This document shows, one piece after another, positions 1-7,293 of a stretch of 64,000 nucleotides of DNA. The position numbers and the translations under genes are program-made. Numbering within the stretch: position 1 is the stretch's first letter; each line of letters starts with the position of its first letter. The notes under the pieces are model-generated. The model searched no databases. It was not told the origin of the DNA and saw only the letters and a program-made list of their open reading frames with translations. The stretch comes from Faecalibacterium taiwanense (GTDB lineage Bacteria; Bacillota; Clostridia; Oscillospirales; Ruminococcaceae): positions 2,728,001-2,792,000 of the forward strand of contig NZ_CP155552.1 in assembly GCF_036632915.2 (NCBI RefSeq), given 5' to 3'.

Positions 1-284
1 AACTCCGGAAGCGGCTCGTTTCCTTTGGCAAGATCGCGGTGAAAGGTATCATGCCCGATCTCGTGACCGCAGACCATTTGCATGATCAGATACTCCATAT
101 TGGAGTTCAGAAGAATATGCCGCTCTTTATGGCGGTAGGTGTACATTCCGAGCAGATCGTTCAGATTGTCAAGGAAATGGAGATGAATGCCCAGCTCACG
201 GGCAATCTTCAAGGTATCTCTTGTTCCACAGCTTTTGACAATGCTGTTCGCCTTTTTGTATATTTCCTCGGAGCGAATTATCAC
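1..284 (-). CDS. ImmA/IrrE-type metallopeptidase (partial, C-terminus outside window)
   Basis: Peptidase M78 family protein. The reading frame runs leftward out of the window, giving about 94 visible residues. The zinc-binding signature CGHEIGHD (HExGH) is visible near residues 73-80. I chose a GTG start at 284 because a GGGGTG Shine-Dalgarno-like stretch lies just upstream; the frame stays open further 5' without an ATG. It lies directly downstream of the XRE repressor gene on the same strand. This order matches ImmR-ImmA pairs, in which the protease cleaves the repressor to induce the element. Pairing with this repressor is inferred from position. Confidence 0.8.
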   Translation of the reverse strand, partial: MIIRSEEIYKKANSIVKSCGTRDTLKIARELGIHLHFLDNLNDLLGMYTYRHKERHILLNSNMEYLIMQMVCGHEIGHDTFHRDLAKGNEPLPE

Positions 285-352
285 GGGACCTTCACCCCTT
301 TCATGTTGAATACAGTCAAAGTAAATCCGTCGGGAAGCCGAGACGCAGACAG

Positions 353-781
353 TTATTCCTCTGCGTCCGTCTCGGTCTTCTTGTATTTCTTCGGCGTGTA
401 TTTCTCAACATTCCGGGCTTTGGATTCCCAATATATATCCTGCAACGCCTTCATCACCGCATCCTTGTCCTGCTCAGACAGCGTACCGCCCGCAAACAAG
501 CCGGACATCCCTTCAATCAGGTCCTTTGCCTGTTTCATGCCACGAGAGCCGTACTGCTCGGATGCCTGAACCACAAACTCTTCGTCCTCGGTCAGCAGAT
601 AGTTCACATCCACCTTGAAGTATTCCGCGATTTTTCTGTAAGCGTCCTTGGTGCGGGGAAAGGAAATGCCGTTCTCGTACCGGGTAATCATACGTCTGTT
701 GATCCCCAGTGCATCGGCTACTTCCTGCTGGGTCAGCTTCCGCTTCTCCCGTTCAGCCTTGAATTTCTCTCCAAACGTCAT
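353..781 (-). CDS. XRE-family transcriptional repressor
   Basis: A 142-residue DNA-binding regulator. Residues ~5-60 form a clear helix-turn-helix of the Cro/CI type (TQQEVADALGINRRMITRYE), followed by the usual FKVDVNYLLT segment. The C-terminal third is charged and lysine-rich. An upstream in-frame GTG at 793 overlaps the AGGAG ribosome site, so the ATG at 781 is the better start. It is divergent from the 1051-2278 operon, whose promoter spacer carries a palindrome that could be its operator. It probably acts as the maintenance repressor of element A, with the ImmA-like protease next to it as anti-repressor. The role is inferred from the arrangement; the HTH assignment is firm. Confidence 0.85.
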   Translation of the reverse strand: MTFGEKFKAEREKRKLTQQEVADALGINRRMITRYENGISFPRTKDAYRKIAEYFKVDVNYLLTEDEEFVVQASEQYGSRGMKQAKDLIEGMSGLFAGGTLSEQDKDAVMKALQDIYWESKARNVEKYTPKKYKKTETDAEE

Positions 782-836
782 TTTGGTAATCACTCCTGTT
801 CACAAAAAGTTTGCGACATCAAATTGCGCAAGTCTA

Positions 837-865
837 TTGACAAAGGCACTTGAAGTGCGTATAAT
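837..865 (+). promoter_or_regulatory. Sigma-A promoter with palindromic operator in the spacer
   Basis: A consensus TTGACA (837-842) and TATAAT (860-865) are separated by exactly 17 bases. Inside the spacer is a perfect 13-base palindrome, GCACTT-G-AAGTGC (846-858). That is the expected position for a repressor site, and the divergent XRE gene is the obvious candidate binder. It should drive the 1051-2278 operon, with a start near 872. Confidence 0.8.
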
Positions 866-871
866 AATGAC

Positions 872-936
872 TGAGCAATCCAACTACTCATAGTATATCT
901 TGAATTGCTCATCCTGTCAAGGGGCATGAGTAGTTG
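872..936 (+). ncRNA. Candidate pseudoknotted leader RNA
   Basis: Two interleaved inverted repeats begin where the promoter at 837-865 should start transcription. TGAGCAAT (872-879) pairs with ATTGCTCA (904-911). CAACTACTCA (881-890) pairs with TGAGTAGTTG (927-936). The order arm1-arm2-arm1'-arm2' is that of an H-type pseudoknot, or of two mutually exclusive hairpins. No open frame explains it; the next gene starts at 1051. It could instead be a DNA-level cluster of regulator sites. Confidence 0.4.
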
Positions 937-1050
937 TACACGAAAAAGTTACATCTTTTGAGCAGTTCAAATGGACAGGCATTTATGCTGCCGAAGATCA
1001 TCCGTACCGGCATACACCGGTATAAGGGAACAGGAGTGAGAAAAACGCAA

Positions 1051-1311
1051 ATGGCTACACAGTACAGAAAAGCATACGTCCCGGTTACGCTGGATGTGGA
1101 CAAGGAGGGGGCAATCCTCCCTCGCCTTATCTGGTGGGACAACGGTGTGATCTTTCAAATCGACCAGATTCTTTACAAATGCCGCGCCACATCCAAGAAG
1201 GTTGGGGGCGGAGGCATCCGTTACACAGTTCAGATTCGCGGAAAGGAGTCATTTCTTTTTCACGAAGGAGACAAGTGGTTCGTCGAAGCAAAGGAGGACA
1301 ACTGCTCATGA
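1051..1311 (+). CDS. Small hypothetical element protein
   Basis: An 86-residue protein I do not recognise. The ATG at 1051 is preceded by a CAGGAG ribosome site at 1031-1036; a longer frame from 934 has no such site and crosses the structured leader. The sequence is soluble and beta-rich in appearance, with a KKVGGGGIRYTVQIRG segment and no cysteine motif, signal peptide or membrane segment. It is the first gene of a tight operon and its stop overlaps the ATG of the following ImmA-like gene (ATGA). The context suggests a role in element control, but the sequence shows no function. Confidence 0.6.
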   Translation: MATQYRKAYVPVTLDVDKEGAILPRLIWWDNGVIFQIDQILYKCRATSKKVGGGGIRYTVQIRGKESFLFHEGDKWFVEAKEDNCS

Positions 1312-2036
1312 TTTTATCCCAGCGCCAACTTGAAGAAATTGCAGCCTCAACAACAAAGGACTTCAATCGGTTCTTTTTCGGGGATGAGGCGGACAAGCCC
1401 GACCGATCAGCTTTGCCAACACCCATTGATCAGTTTGCAAAGAATTATCTCGGTCTTCGCGTATCATTCGCCCGTCTCTCGCCGGATGGAAGCATCTGCG
1501 GTGTCACTGCCTATGCCGACACTGAGTACAAGATCACGGAGCTTGGCATTACGCGCACACTGGCTTTGAAGCGTAATCAGGTCATCTTGGACGAGAGCTT
1601 CATTCGATCCGGCAACGTGCAGCGGCTCTGCGCCAAGCGCAGATTTACCCTTGCCCACGAGTGCGCCCATCAGATTCTCTTCCAACTGGAATCGGAAGAG
1701 GTAAAGGCGTCCTGCGAAATGAAATATTCCGCACGGACAGCCTATACGCCGCGAGAGCTGAAAACCCGCGAGGACTGGAACGAGTGGCAAGCAAATGTCT
1801 TGGGTGCGGCGATCCTGCTTCCTCAAAAAGAGGTTGACCTGGCAATGCGTCGGTTTGCAGAAACGCCGCTGATCAATTACGAGGGGAGGTATTCGTATGG
1901 TGATCACTTAACGCTGCGCCTTTTCTGCCGGTTGTTCGGTGTCTCCAAGACAACGGCGTCTATCCGCCTTCGTCAGCTCGGCTACATGGTAGATCGTCCA
2001 TTCAGTGAGTATGTTGACCCAGTGGAGGTGTGGTAA
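1308..2036 (+). CDS. ImmA/IrrE family metallo-endopeptidase
   Basis: A 242-residue protein of the M78 zinc peptidase family. HECAHQILF (~residues 122-130) supplies HExxH, and a downstream NEWQANVLGAAILLP segment supplies the third zinc ligand glutamate and the typical hydrophobic helix. The ATG at 1308 overlaps the preceding stop; a much longer frame from 1134 runs through that upstream gene and is not real. Family members cleave XRE-type repressors to trigger excision or lysis. This is the second such protease in element A, the other lying across the divergent promoter at 1-284. The substrate cannot be read from the sequence. Confidence 0.85.
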   Translation: MILSQRQLEEIAASTTKDFNRFFFGDEADKPDRSALPTPIDQFAKNYLGLRVSFARLSPDGSICGVTAYADTEYKITELGITRTLALKRNQVILDESFIRSGNVQRLCAKRRFTLAHECAHQILFQLESEEVKASCEMKYSARTAYTPRELKTREDWNEWQANVLGAAILLPQKEVDLAMRRFAETPLINYEGRYSYGDHLTLRLFCRLFGVSKTTASIRLRQLGYMVDRPFSEYVDPVEVW

Positions 2037-2278
2037 TGAAGAGAGCATCCATTCGGGTTCAGGAACCGACGCCGGAGCTGATCGAAAAAATCCGCAGGGC
2101 AAGAGTTGCCATTTCCCAGCAGAAGCTCCGATACCTGAAATGTCCCTATTGTCAGCATAATGCCATTGCTGTCTACGAGGACACGAGAGGTCATGTAGAA
2201 TCCAAGTGCAAGAAATGCGGGCGGATCACAGTCTTTGATGTGCTGAATATGAGAAGACTGCGACCGCGTACCAAGTAG
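2036..2278 (+). CDS. Small zinc-ribbon protein
   Basis: An 80-residue basic protein. Two CxxC pairs (CPYC and CKKC, ~23 residues apart) form a zinc ribbon that fills the middle of the protein, around YEDTRGHVESKCKKCGR. The start ATG at 2036 shares a base with the stop of the preceding protease gene and sits behind GGAGGTG (2024-2030), so translation is probably coupled. It is the last gene of the 1051-2278 operon. Small zinc ribbons of this shape are often nucleic-acid-binding, but no specific function is recognised. Confidence 0.7.
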   Translation: MKRASIRVQEPTPELIEKIRRARVAISQQKLRYLKCPYCQHNAIAVYEDTRGHVESKCKKCGRITVFDVLNMRRLRPRTK

Positions 2279-2334
2279 GAACCAGAGGACAAGCCTCTGT
2301 TCTAAAATAAAATATATGTCATAGCTGAGCTGTG

Positions 2335-2440
2335 GAGCCGCCTGATAGGTGAAGTCATCCTAATGCCGCATGAGACAGAGTGTAATTACTCTGTTTTATC
2401 GGCATGGGATTCAAACCTCACCGTCATGCGGCTCTTTTTC
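2335..2440 (+). ncRNA. Candidate structured or switch RNA ending in a terminator
   Basis: Four nested stems can be drawn: GAGCCGC 2335-2341 with GCGGCTC 2428-2434; GGTGA 2348-2352 with TCACC 2418-2422; ATGCCG 2363-2368 with CGGCAT 2400-2405; and ACAGAGT 2375-2381 with ACTCTGT 2388-2394. A competing perfect 9-base pairing (GCCGCATGA 2365-2373 with TCATGCGGC 2424-2432) excludes the first and third stems. TTTTTC follows at 2435-2440. The layout resembles a leader or attenuator of the sigma-like gene at 2487. No known RNA family is recognised. Confidence 0.5.
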
Positions 2441-2486
2441 TGTCTTCACCCTTCCCGCTGCTCCCGCGCAGCGGAAAGGATGAACA

Positions 2487-2969
2487 ATGAAAATCCCTAA
2501 AACCCCTATCGCGTTCGATTACGACCTCTGGACTACGGAGGACGGCAAGTGCATGGTGCGCGTGAAACGAACCGGCGAAGTTTCCGAGGTTGACCGCAAG
2601 GTTATGAGAATCCTTCGCGCAGAGGAAAAGCGGATCAGACGCTCGTATGGCTCTGACAACACCTCTGAGGATGAGGACGGCGCAGAGAAAATTTCTGATA
2701 CCGTGCTGTCCCTTGACGCTATGCCGGAGGACGATGTGAAGTCCGCTGCATGGCTGGCAGACTCCCGCGACTGCATGGAGGAACTGATCACCGCCCTCAA
2801 AGAGAAGGAGCTTCTTTCCATTCTGACCGAGAAGCAGCGCGAATTGTATCTTGCGATGACCCGTGAGGGGCTGACTCTTCGAGAGTTTGCCCGGAGGAAA
2901 GGCATCGGCATCAGAGCTGCATTTGACCTCAAAGCAGCGGTGCAGAAAAAATTTCAAAAAACTTTTTGA
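2487..2969 (+). CDS. Sigma-70 region 4-like DNA-binding protein
   Basis: A 160-residue protein. The C-terminal ~55 residues read as a sigma region-4-type helix-turn-helix (LTEKQRELYLAMTREGLTLR..., then EFARRKGIGIRAAFDLKAAVQKKF). The N-terminal half is an acidic linker without region 2 core-binding motifs. It is therefore more likely a sigma-like activator found on Clostridial elements than a complete sigma factor. The ATG follows a GGAAAGGA ribosome site. Its leader holds the structured RNA at 2335-2440, so it may be controlled by termination. It lies upstream of the recombinase operon, and I infer a role in switching that operon on. Confidence 0.7.
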   Translation: MKIPKTPIAFDYDLWTTEDGKCMVRVKRTGEVSEVDRKVMRILRAEEKRIRRSYGSDNTSEDEDGAEKISDTVLSLDAMPEDDVKSAAWLADSRDCMEELITALKEKELLSILTEKQRELYLAMTREGLTLREFARRKGIGIRAAFDLKAAVQKKFQKTF

Positions 2970-3403
2970 GCGGTACTCAACAAACGGCAAAAAGATGTCC
3001 GTTGTAAAGTGAAAGGGTCAATCAGACCACTTCGCTGTTCCTTGAAAACTGAATAGTTCAGTGCTGCGGATCTTTCCGCTTCTGCGAAGCAACACAGCTT
3101 CCGACGCCAAGACCTCCCGAAAGGGAGTGAGCGACCACCGGAGAGCTATAACAGTCGTGTGGTGCGGCTGCTTGCGACGATGCAGATGCCGGGTATAATG
3201 ATACTTCCGTCTTTTCTTTGAAGGGGCGGCTCGGAGCGATCCTCGGAGGGGTGAGAGTCCCATGATACCGATTGACCATTGGTAGTCCGCAGCATTCCCG
3301 GAACTACAAAGTTCTTCTGGCAGGGGCGCGAGCTGCAAATATGCCGGACAATGAAACAAACCCAAAAGAAACTTACTATATAGTTTCAGGATGAAAACTA
3401 TGT
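2970..3403 (+). other. Gene-free leader upstream of the recombinase module
   Basis: No convincing gene is seen. The stretch contains several short hairpins, including CTCCC-GAAA-GGGAG (3114-3127) with a GNRA tetraloop, and a TATAAT-like sequence near 3195. Together with the terminator-like hairpin at 3404-3432 it looks like a long transcribed leader of the 3481 gene. An RNA function is inferred only from these hairpins. Confidence 0.4.
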
Positions 3404-3442
3404 GGCAGGGTATCTTCACAAGATGCTCTGCCATATCCTTTT
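3404..3442 (+). terminator. Hairpin attenuator or terminator before the 3481 gene
   Basis: GGCAG...ATCTT-cac-AAGAT...CTGCC (3404-3432) folds into a stem of 5+5 pairs with a symmetric internal loop. It is followed by ATATCCTTTT. It sits 38 bases upstream of the ribosome site of the next gene, so it could attenuate read-through into the recombinase module. Confidence 0.55.
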
Positions 3443-3480
3443 GTCCTGAATATTTTCACGAAACAGGAGGTGCTTAGAAT

Positions 3481-3723
3481 ATGATGGGCATTGAAACAAT
3501 GAAAAATGTCAGCCCGAAAACGGTTGACCGAAGCACACTCGTTCAGAGAAGCAGCATCCGGCTTGATCCTGCGGCACCGCGAGAGGACAGGCTGAGGGAG
3601 TTCATCAAGCAGATCAGAAATCCTTATTGTTATCTGGACGGGAAGACAGTGGTGAAGATCAGCTTCGCCGAGACGGACACGACAATGGAAGATTGTCTGG
3701 AACACTATCTGAGAGGTCTTTGA
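3481..3723 (+). CDS. Conserved small protein upstream of serine recombinases (DUF6870-like)
   Basis: An 80-residue protein with a strong AGGAGGTG ribosome site. The core (REFIKQIRNPYCYLDGKTVV, then KISFAETDTTMEDCLEHYL) resembles a short family seen repeatedly beside transposon recombinases in Clostridia. I tentatively equate it with DUF6870, from memory. There is no membrane segment or recognised catalytic motif. It precedes the recombinase operon but is separated from it by a promoter at 3759-3787, so it may be transcribed separately. Function unknown. Confidence 0.6.
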   Translation: MMGIETMKNVSPKTVDRSTLVQRSSIRLDPAAPREDRLREFIKQIRNPYCYLDGKTVVKISFAETDTTMEDCLEHYLRGL

Positions 3724-3758
3724 TTTATGAACAGTCTGAATCTTTTCACCCGGTTCTA

Positions 3759-3787
3759 TGGACAAGCGATTGAGCCTGTGGTATAAT
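3759..3787 (+). promoter_or_regulatory. Promoter of the triple recombinase operon
   Basis: TGGACA (3759-3764) and a perfect TATAAT (3782-3787) are spaced by 17 bases. The next start codon is at 3937, leaving a ~140-base leader. The 3937, 5587, 7294 and 8898 genes are tightly packed and have no other obvious promoter. Confidence 0.65.
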
Positions 3788-3936
3788 GAAATCGGTCAAA
3801 AAAAGAAGAATACGGATTAAGCCGCTTGCCCTGATGGTCATGTGGCGCTTTCGTGTTTCTCTCATAAGAGTTGAAGCAAGCCTTCGTCTTTCTGATTTGA
3901 TGTACCACACCAAACAGAAAAACGGAGGTTATTTTT

Positions 3937-5571
3937 ATGCCAGACAAGGTTTACCGCACGGCGATCTACTGCCGTCTGTCCCGTGAGGATGGAGACAAAG
4001 TAGAAAGCAACTCCATCGCCAGCCAGAGAGCCATCTGCGAGGACTATATCGCAAGACATGAGGATTTGGAGCTTGTCTGTGAGCCGTTTGTGGATGACGG
4101 TTACAGCGGCGTTTCCTTCAATCGTCCTCAGTTCAAAAAGCTGGAAGAGGCAATCCGCAAGGGTGCGCTTGACTGCATTGTGGTCAAGGATCTCAGCCGC
4201 TTCTCAAGAAACTACATCGACGGCGGACGTTACATTGAGAAGATATTCCCGCAGCTCGGCATACGCTTCATCGCAATCAATGATGCGTATGACAGTCTGA
4301 CCGGTGATCCGCAGTCCGACTCCTTTGTTATCCCGTTCAAAAACTTGATTAACGATTCTTACTGCAAGGACATCTCCATGAAAATCCGAAGCAGTCTGGA
4401 AGTCAAGCAGAAGAGCGGTGAGTTCGTCGGTTCGTTCGCCCCTTACGGCTACATGAAATCGCCGGAGAACAAAAACCAGCTCATCGTGGATGAAGCGGTC
4501 AGCGAATATGTGCAGATGATCTTTTCCATGTACAAGGACGGCTTCTCCATTGGGCGCATTGCAAAGCGTCTGAACCAGATGGGCGTTCTGTCCCCAATGG
4601 AATACAAGCATTCCGCCGGTGTGAAGTTTGATACCGTCTTCAAAACCGGCGATACCGCAAAATGGACATACAAAGCCGTCCAGCGTATTCTCACCAACGA
4701 GGTTTATATCGGCGTTCTGGCGCAAGGCAAGCGCGGCACTCCCAACTACAAAGTCCGCGTTGTGAAAAGCAAGGATGAATCCGAGTGGGTCAAGGTAGAA
4801 AATGCGCATGAAGCTCTTGTGTCCTACGAGGACTTCATGGCAGTCAAGGTCATGATGCAGCGGGATATGCGCTGTTCGCCCGATCAGGACGAAGCGCATC
4901 TGTTTTCCGGCTTCCTGTTCTGCGGAGACTGTCAGCAGCCAATGATCCGCAAGACCGTCCCGTCGAAGACGAAAAAGTATATCTACTACGTCTGCTCCAC
5001 CAATAAGCACACCCGGACGTGCAGCCCGCACAGCATCGCCGCAAAAGAGGTTGAAGAGAAGGTCTTCCGTGCCATTCATGACCAGATCGAGCTTGTCATC
5101 AATCTGGAACACGCGCTTGCGATGATAGAACGGCTTCCGTCTCAGAGCCGTAAGGCTTTCAATTACGAAGCTCAGATCGCCAAAATCGAGGAAGAGATTG
5201 AACGGTACCAAAAGCTCAAGCTGGGGCTTTACGAGAACTTCATCGGCGGCGTCATTGATAAATCGGAATACTTCGAGTTCCGCAGCAGCTACACCAAAAT
5301 CATTGAGGACAAACAGGAGGCACTTCTGCGGGTCAAAAAAGAAATGAAGCAGACGGTGACAACCGGCACGACCGAACGGAACTGGGTAACGCTTTTCAAG
5401 CAGTATGAAAACGTCGAAGAACTGAACCGCCGTGTGCTGATGTCCCTTGTTGACCGCATTCTGATTCACGAAAACCATGCAATCGAAATCGTCTTCAAAT
5501 ACAGGGACGAATACCAGCAGACGATTGAATACGTTCTCGGTTATGCCGACGAACTGGATATTGCCGTATAA
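3937..5571 (+). CDS. Large serine recombinase 1
   Basis: A 544-residue site-specific recombinase. The N-terminal resolvase domain has the nucleophile serine in YCRLSRED (~residue 14) and the VVKDLSRFSR catalytic arginine motif. A recombinase domain follows (GGRYIEKIFPQLGIRFIAI), then a zinc ribbon (CGDC and a downstream C..C pair, ~residues 330-370) and a coiled-coil segment. The ATG follows ACGGAGG. Length and domain order are those of complete TndX/TnpX-type enzymes. It is the first of three consecutive large serine recombinases; such enzymes catalyse excision and integration of the element through a circular form. Which of the three acts on the ends is unknown. Confidence 0.93.
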   Translation: MPDKVYRTAIYCRLSREDGDKVESNSIASQRAICEDYIARHEDLELVCEPFVDDGYSGVSFNRPQFKKLEEAIRKGALDCIVVKDLSRFSRNYIDGGRYIEKIFPQLGIRFIAINDAYDSLTGDPQSDSFVIPFKNLINDSYCKDISMKIRSSLEVKQKSGEFVGSFAPYGYMKSPENKNQLIVDEAVSEYVQMIFSMYKDGFSIGRIAKRLNQMGVLSPMEYKHSAGVKFDTVFKTGDTAKWTYKAVQRILTNEVYIGVLAQGKRGTPNYKVRVVKSKDESEWVKVENAHEALVSYEDFMAVKVMMQRDMRCSPDQDEAHLFSGFLFCGDCQQPMIRKTVPSKTKKYIYYVCSTNKHTRTCSPHSIAAKEVEEKVFRAIHDQIELVINLEHALAMIERLPSQSRKAFNYEAQIAKIEEEIERYQKLKLGLYENFIGGVIDKSEYFEFRSSYTKIIEDKQEALLRVKKEMKQTVTTGTTERNWVTLFKQYENVEELNRRVLMSLVDRILIHENHAIEIVFKYRDEYQQTIEYVLGYADELDIAV

Positions 5572-5586
5572 AGGAGGGATGAGCAA

Positions 5587-7293
5587 ATGGCAAGAAAAAG
5601 CAGAAAGCAAATTGCAGTTGAAGAGCCGGTTATCGAATCTGTCTCTTCCGAGGTCTTCTCAACAGCCATCTATGCCCGTCTTTCCGTTGAAAACAGCGGC
5701 AAGTCCGAAAAGGTGGATGTCATCGCAAATCAGATTGAGATTTGCAAGTCCTACATTGCAGAGCGTCCCTACCTGAATCTGATAGATACCTATGTGGACA
5801 ACGGACGAACAGGAACGGTTTTTGATAGACCGGAGTTCAACCGGCTGATGAACGACATCCGCACCGGCAGGATCAAGTGCCTTGTAGTTCGTGATCTTAG
5901 CCGGTTCGGGCGTGACTACATCGAGGCTGGAACCTATCTGGAACGGGTCTTTCCGCAGATCGGGCTTCGGTTTATCGCCATCAAAGAGAACTACGACAAC
6001 TTTGATACGGACGGCTCCGGCGAAAGCCTCATCATCCCTCTGCAAAACATGATCAACACCCTTTACTCGAAGGACATCTCCCGCAAGGTTTCTACTGCGC
6101 TCAAAGCACAGATGGAAAGTGGAGAGTTCAAGAAGCGCAATCTCCCGTATGGTTATCGCTGGGATGAAGAACACAGCAATATGGTTTTCGATGAAGAAAC
6201 CGCACCGATTGTCCGGAAGATTTTCCAATGGAAAATTGAAGGATTGTCCCTTCCTGCGATTGCAGACCGGCTTGATGCAATGAACGCGCCCAATCCGGAG
6301 TTTCAGAAGTATCAGGTCGGCGTCCGCACAGGCAATGCTACGGCAAAGAAGATTTGGAACAAATCTTCACTCACTACCATTCTGGATAATCCCCATTACG
6401 TCGGAGATACCGTTCTCGGACGGACGCTGAACGCCATCTATAAGGGCGTCAAGAATCAGCATATCGACCGCGAGGAATGGATTGTTTTTTCCAATACTCA
6501 CGAGGCGATTATCTCCCGTGAGGACTTCCAGAAGGTACGAGAAATGCGGAACGCTGCTGCAAGGACAAGGGTTGAGAAGATGGAGCGCACGGAAGAAATC
6601 CGCGCTACGCTGATCAATCTCTTTGAAGACAAAATCGTCTGTGCAGACTGCGGCAGAAAGCTCTACTTCCATCGCAAGCGCGTTGATAAACGCAAGGACG
6701 GCGCGTGGTATGCCTTCTATGAATGCAGCTCATCCGTCAAACGCGGCAACCTCTGTACGCCGCACTATACGCGGCAGGACAAACTCGAAGCCGATGTGCT
6801 TGCGGCGATTCAGCTTCAAGTCAAGGCGGCTCTCAATTACGACAAGCTGCTTGCCAAACTGAGAAACAGCGAAGGTGAACGCAGCATCCGAGATCAGCAG
6901 AATGCGCTCATTACAAGCCTGAATCTGAAACTCAGCGGTATTTCCAAGAAGCGTACCCGTCTCTATGAGGACTTCACGGAAGGCATTCTCGATGAAGAGG
7001 AATACGTCTTTGCCAAGAAAGCCTACGATGAGCAGTATGCTAACCTTTCCCGGCAGTTGGATGAAGCGGTTCAGCGGAAGGTAAAGTTTGCCGAGGCAAT
7101 GTCCGAGGACAACAAGTGGCTCACGCTGATGAAATCCGTCAGCGGTGCAACGATGCTCTCTCAGGAGTTAGTTGACGAGTCCGTAGAGCTTGTGAAAGTC
7201 CATGAGGACGGCTCAATCGAGCTGGTCATGAAATACGGCGATATTTACGCTCTGACCGTTCAGAGTATCAAGGAAGTACAGGAGGCGATGTAA
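5587..7293 (+). CDS. Large serine recombinase 2
   Basis: A 568-residue large serine recombinase, 15 bases after gene 1 with an AAGGAGGGA ribosome site. A ~25-residue basic N-terminal extension precedes the catalytic domain. The nucleophile serine lies in YARLSVEN, and VVRDLSRFGRDYIE carries the catalytic arginines. The zinc ribbon is visible as CADCGRKLYF...YECSSSVKRGNLC. The C-terminal part is a coiled coil ending in a short beta-rich tail (GSIELVMKYGDIYALT). It is complete and shows no inactivating change. Its stop abuts the start of gene 3, so the three recombinases are probably made together. It is clearly different in sequence from genes 1 and 3, so this is not a recent duplication. Confidence 0.93.
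   Translation: MARKSRKQIAVEEPVIESVSSEVFSTAIYARLSVENSGKSEKVDVIANQIEICKSYIAERPYLNLIDTYVDNGRTGTVFDRPEFNRLMNDIRTGRIKCLVVRDLSRFGRDYIEAGTYLERVFPQIGLRFIAIKENYDNFDTDGSGESLIIPLQNMINTLYSKDISRKVSTALKAQMESGEFKKRNLPYGYRWDEEHSNMVFDEETAPIVRKIFQWKIEGLSLPAIADRLDAMNAPNPEFQKYQVGVRTGNATAKKIWNKSSLTTILDNPHYVGDTVLGRTLNAIYKGVKNQHIDREEWIVFSNTHEAIISREDFQKVREMRNAAARTRVEKMERTEEIRATLINLFEDKIVCADCGRKLYFHRKRVDKRKDGAWYAFYECSSSVKRGNLCTPHYTRQDKLEADVLAAIQLQVKAALNYDKLLAKLRNSEGERSIRDQQNALITSLNLKLSGISKKRTRLYEDFTEGILDEEEYVFAKKAYDEQYANLSRQLDEAVQRKVKFAEAMSEDNKWLTLMKSVSGATMLSQELVDESVELVKVHEDGSIELVMKYGDIYALTVQSIKEVQEAM

Noticed and set aside
39..569. Plus-strand frame at the window start
   Set aside because: It overlaps the HEIGH protease and the XRE gene on the opposite strand, both with clear motifs.
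2335..2440. tRNA or tRNA-like gene (7-bp terminal stem, TTCAAA motif)
   Set aside because: The TTCAAA is not placed in a T-arm next to the terminal stem, no anticodon loop is formed, and a T-run follows the stem.
4204..5610. 468-codon minus-strand frame in recombinase 1
   Set aside because: Shadow of a complete serine recombinase.
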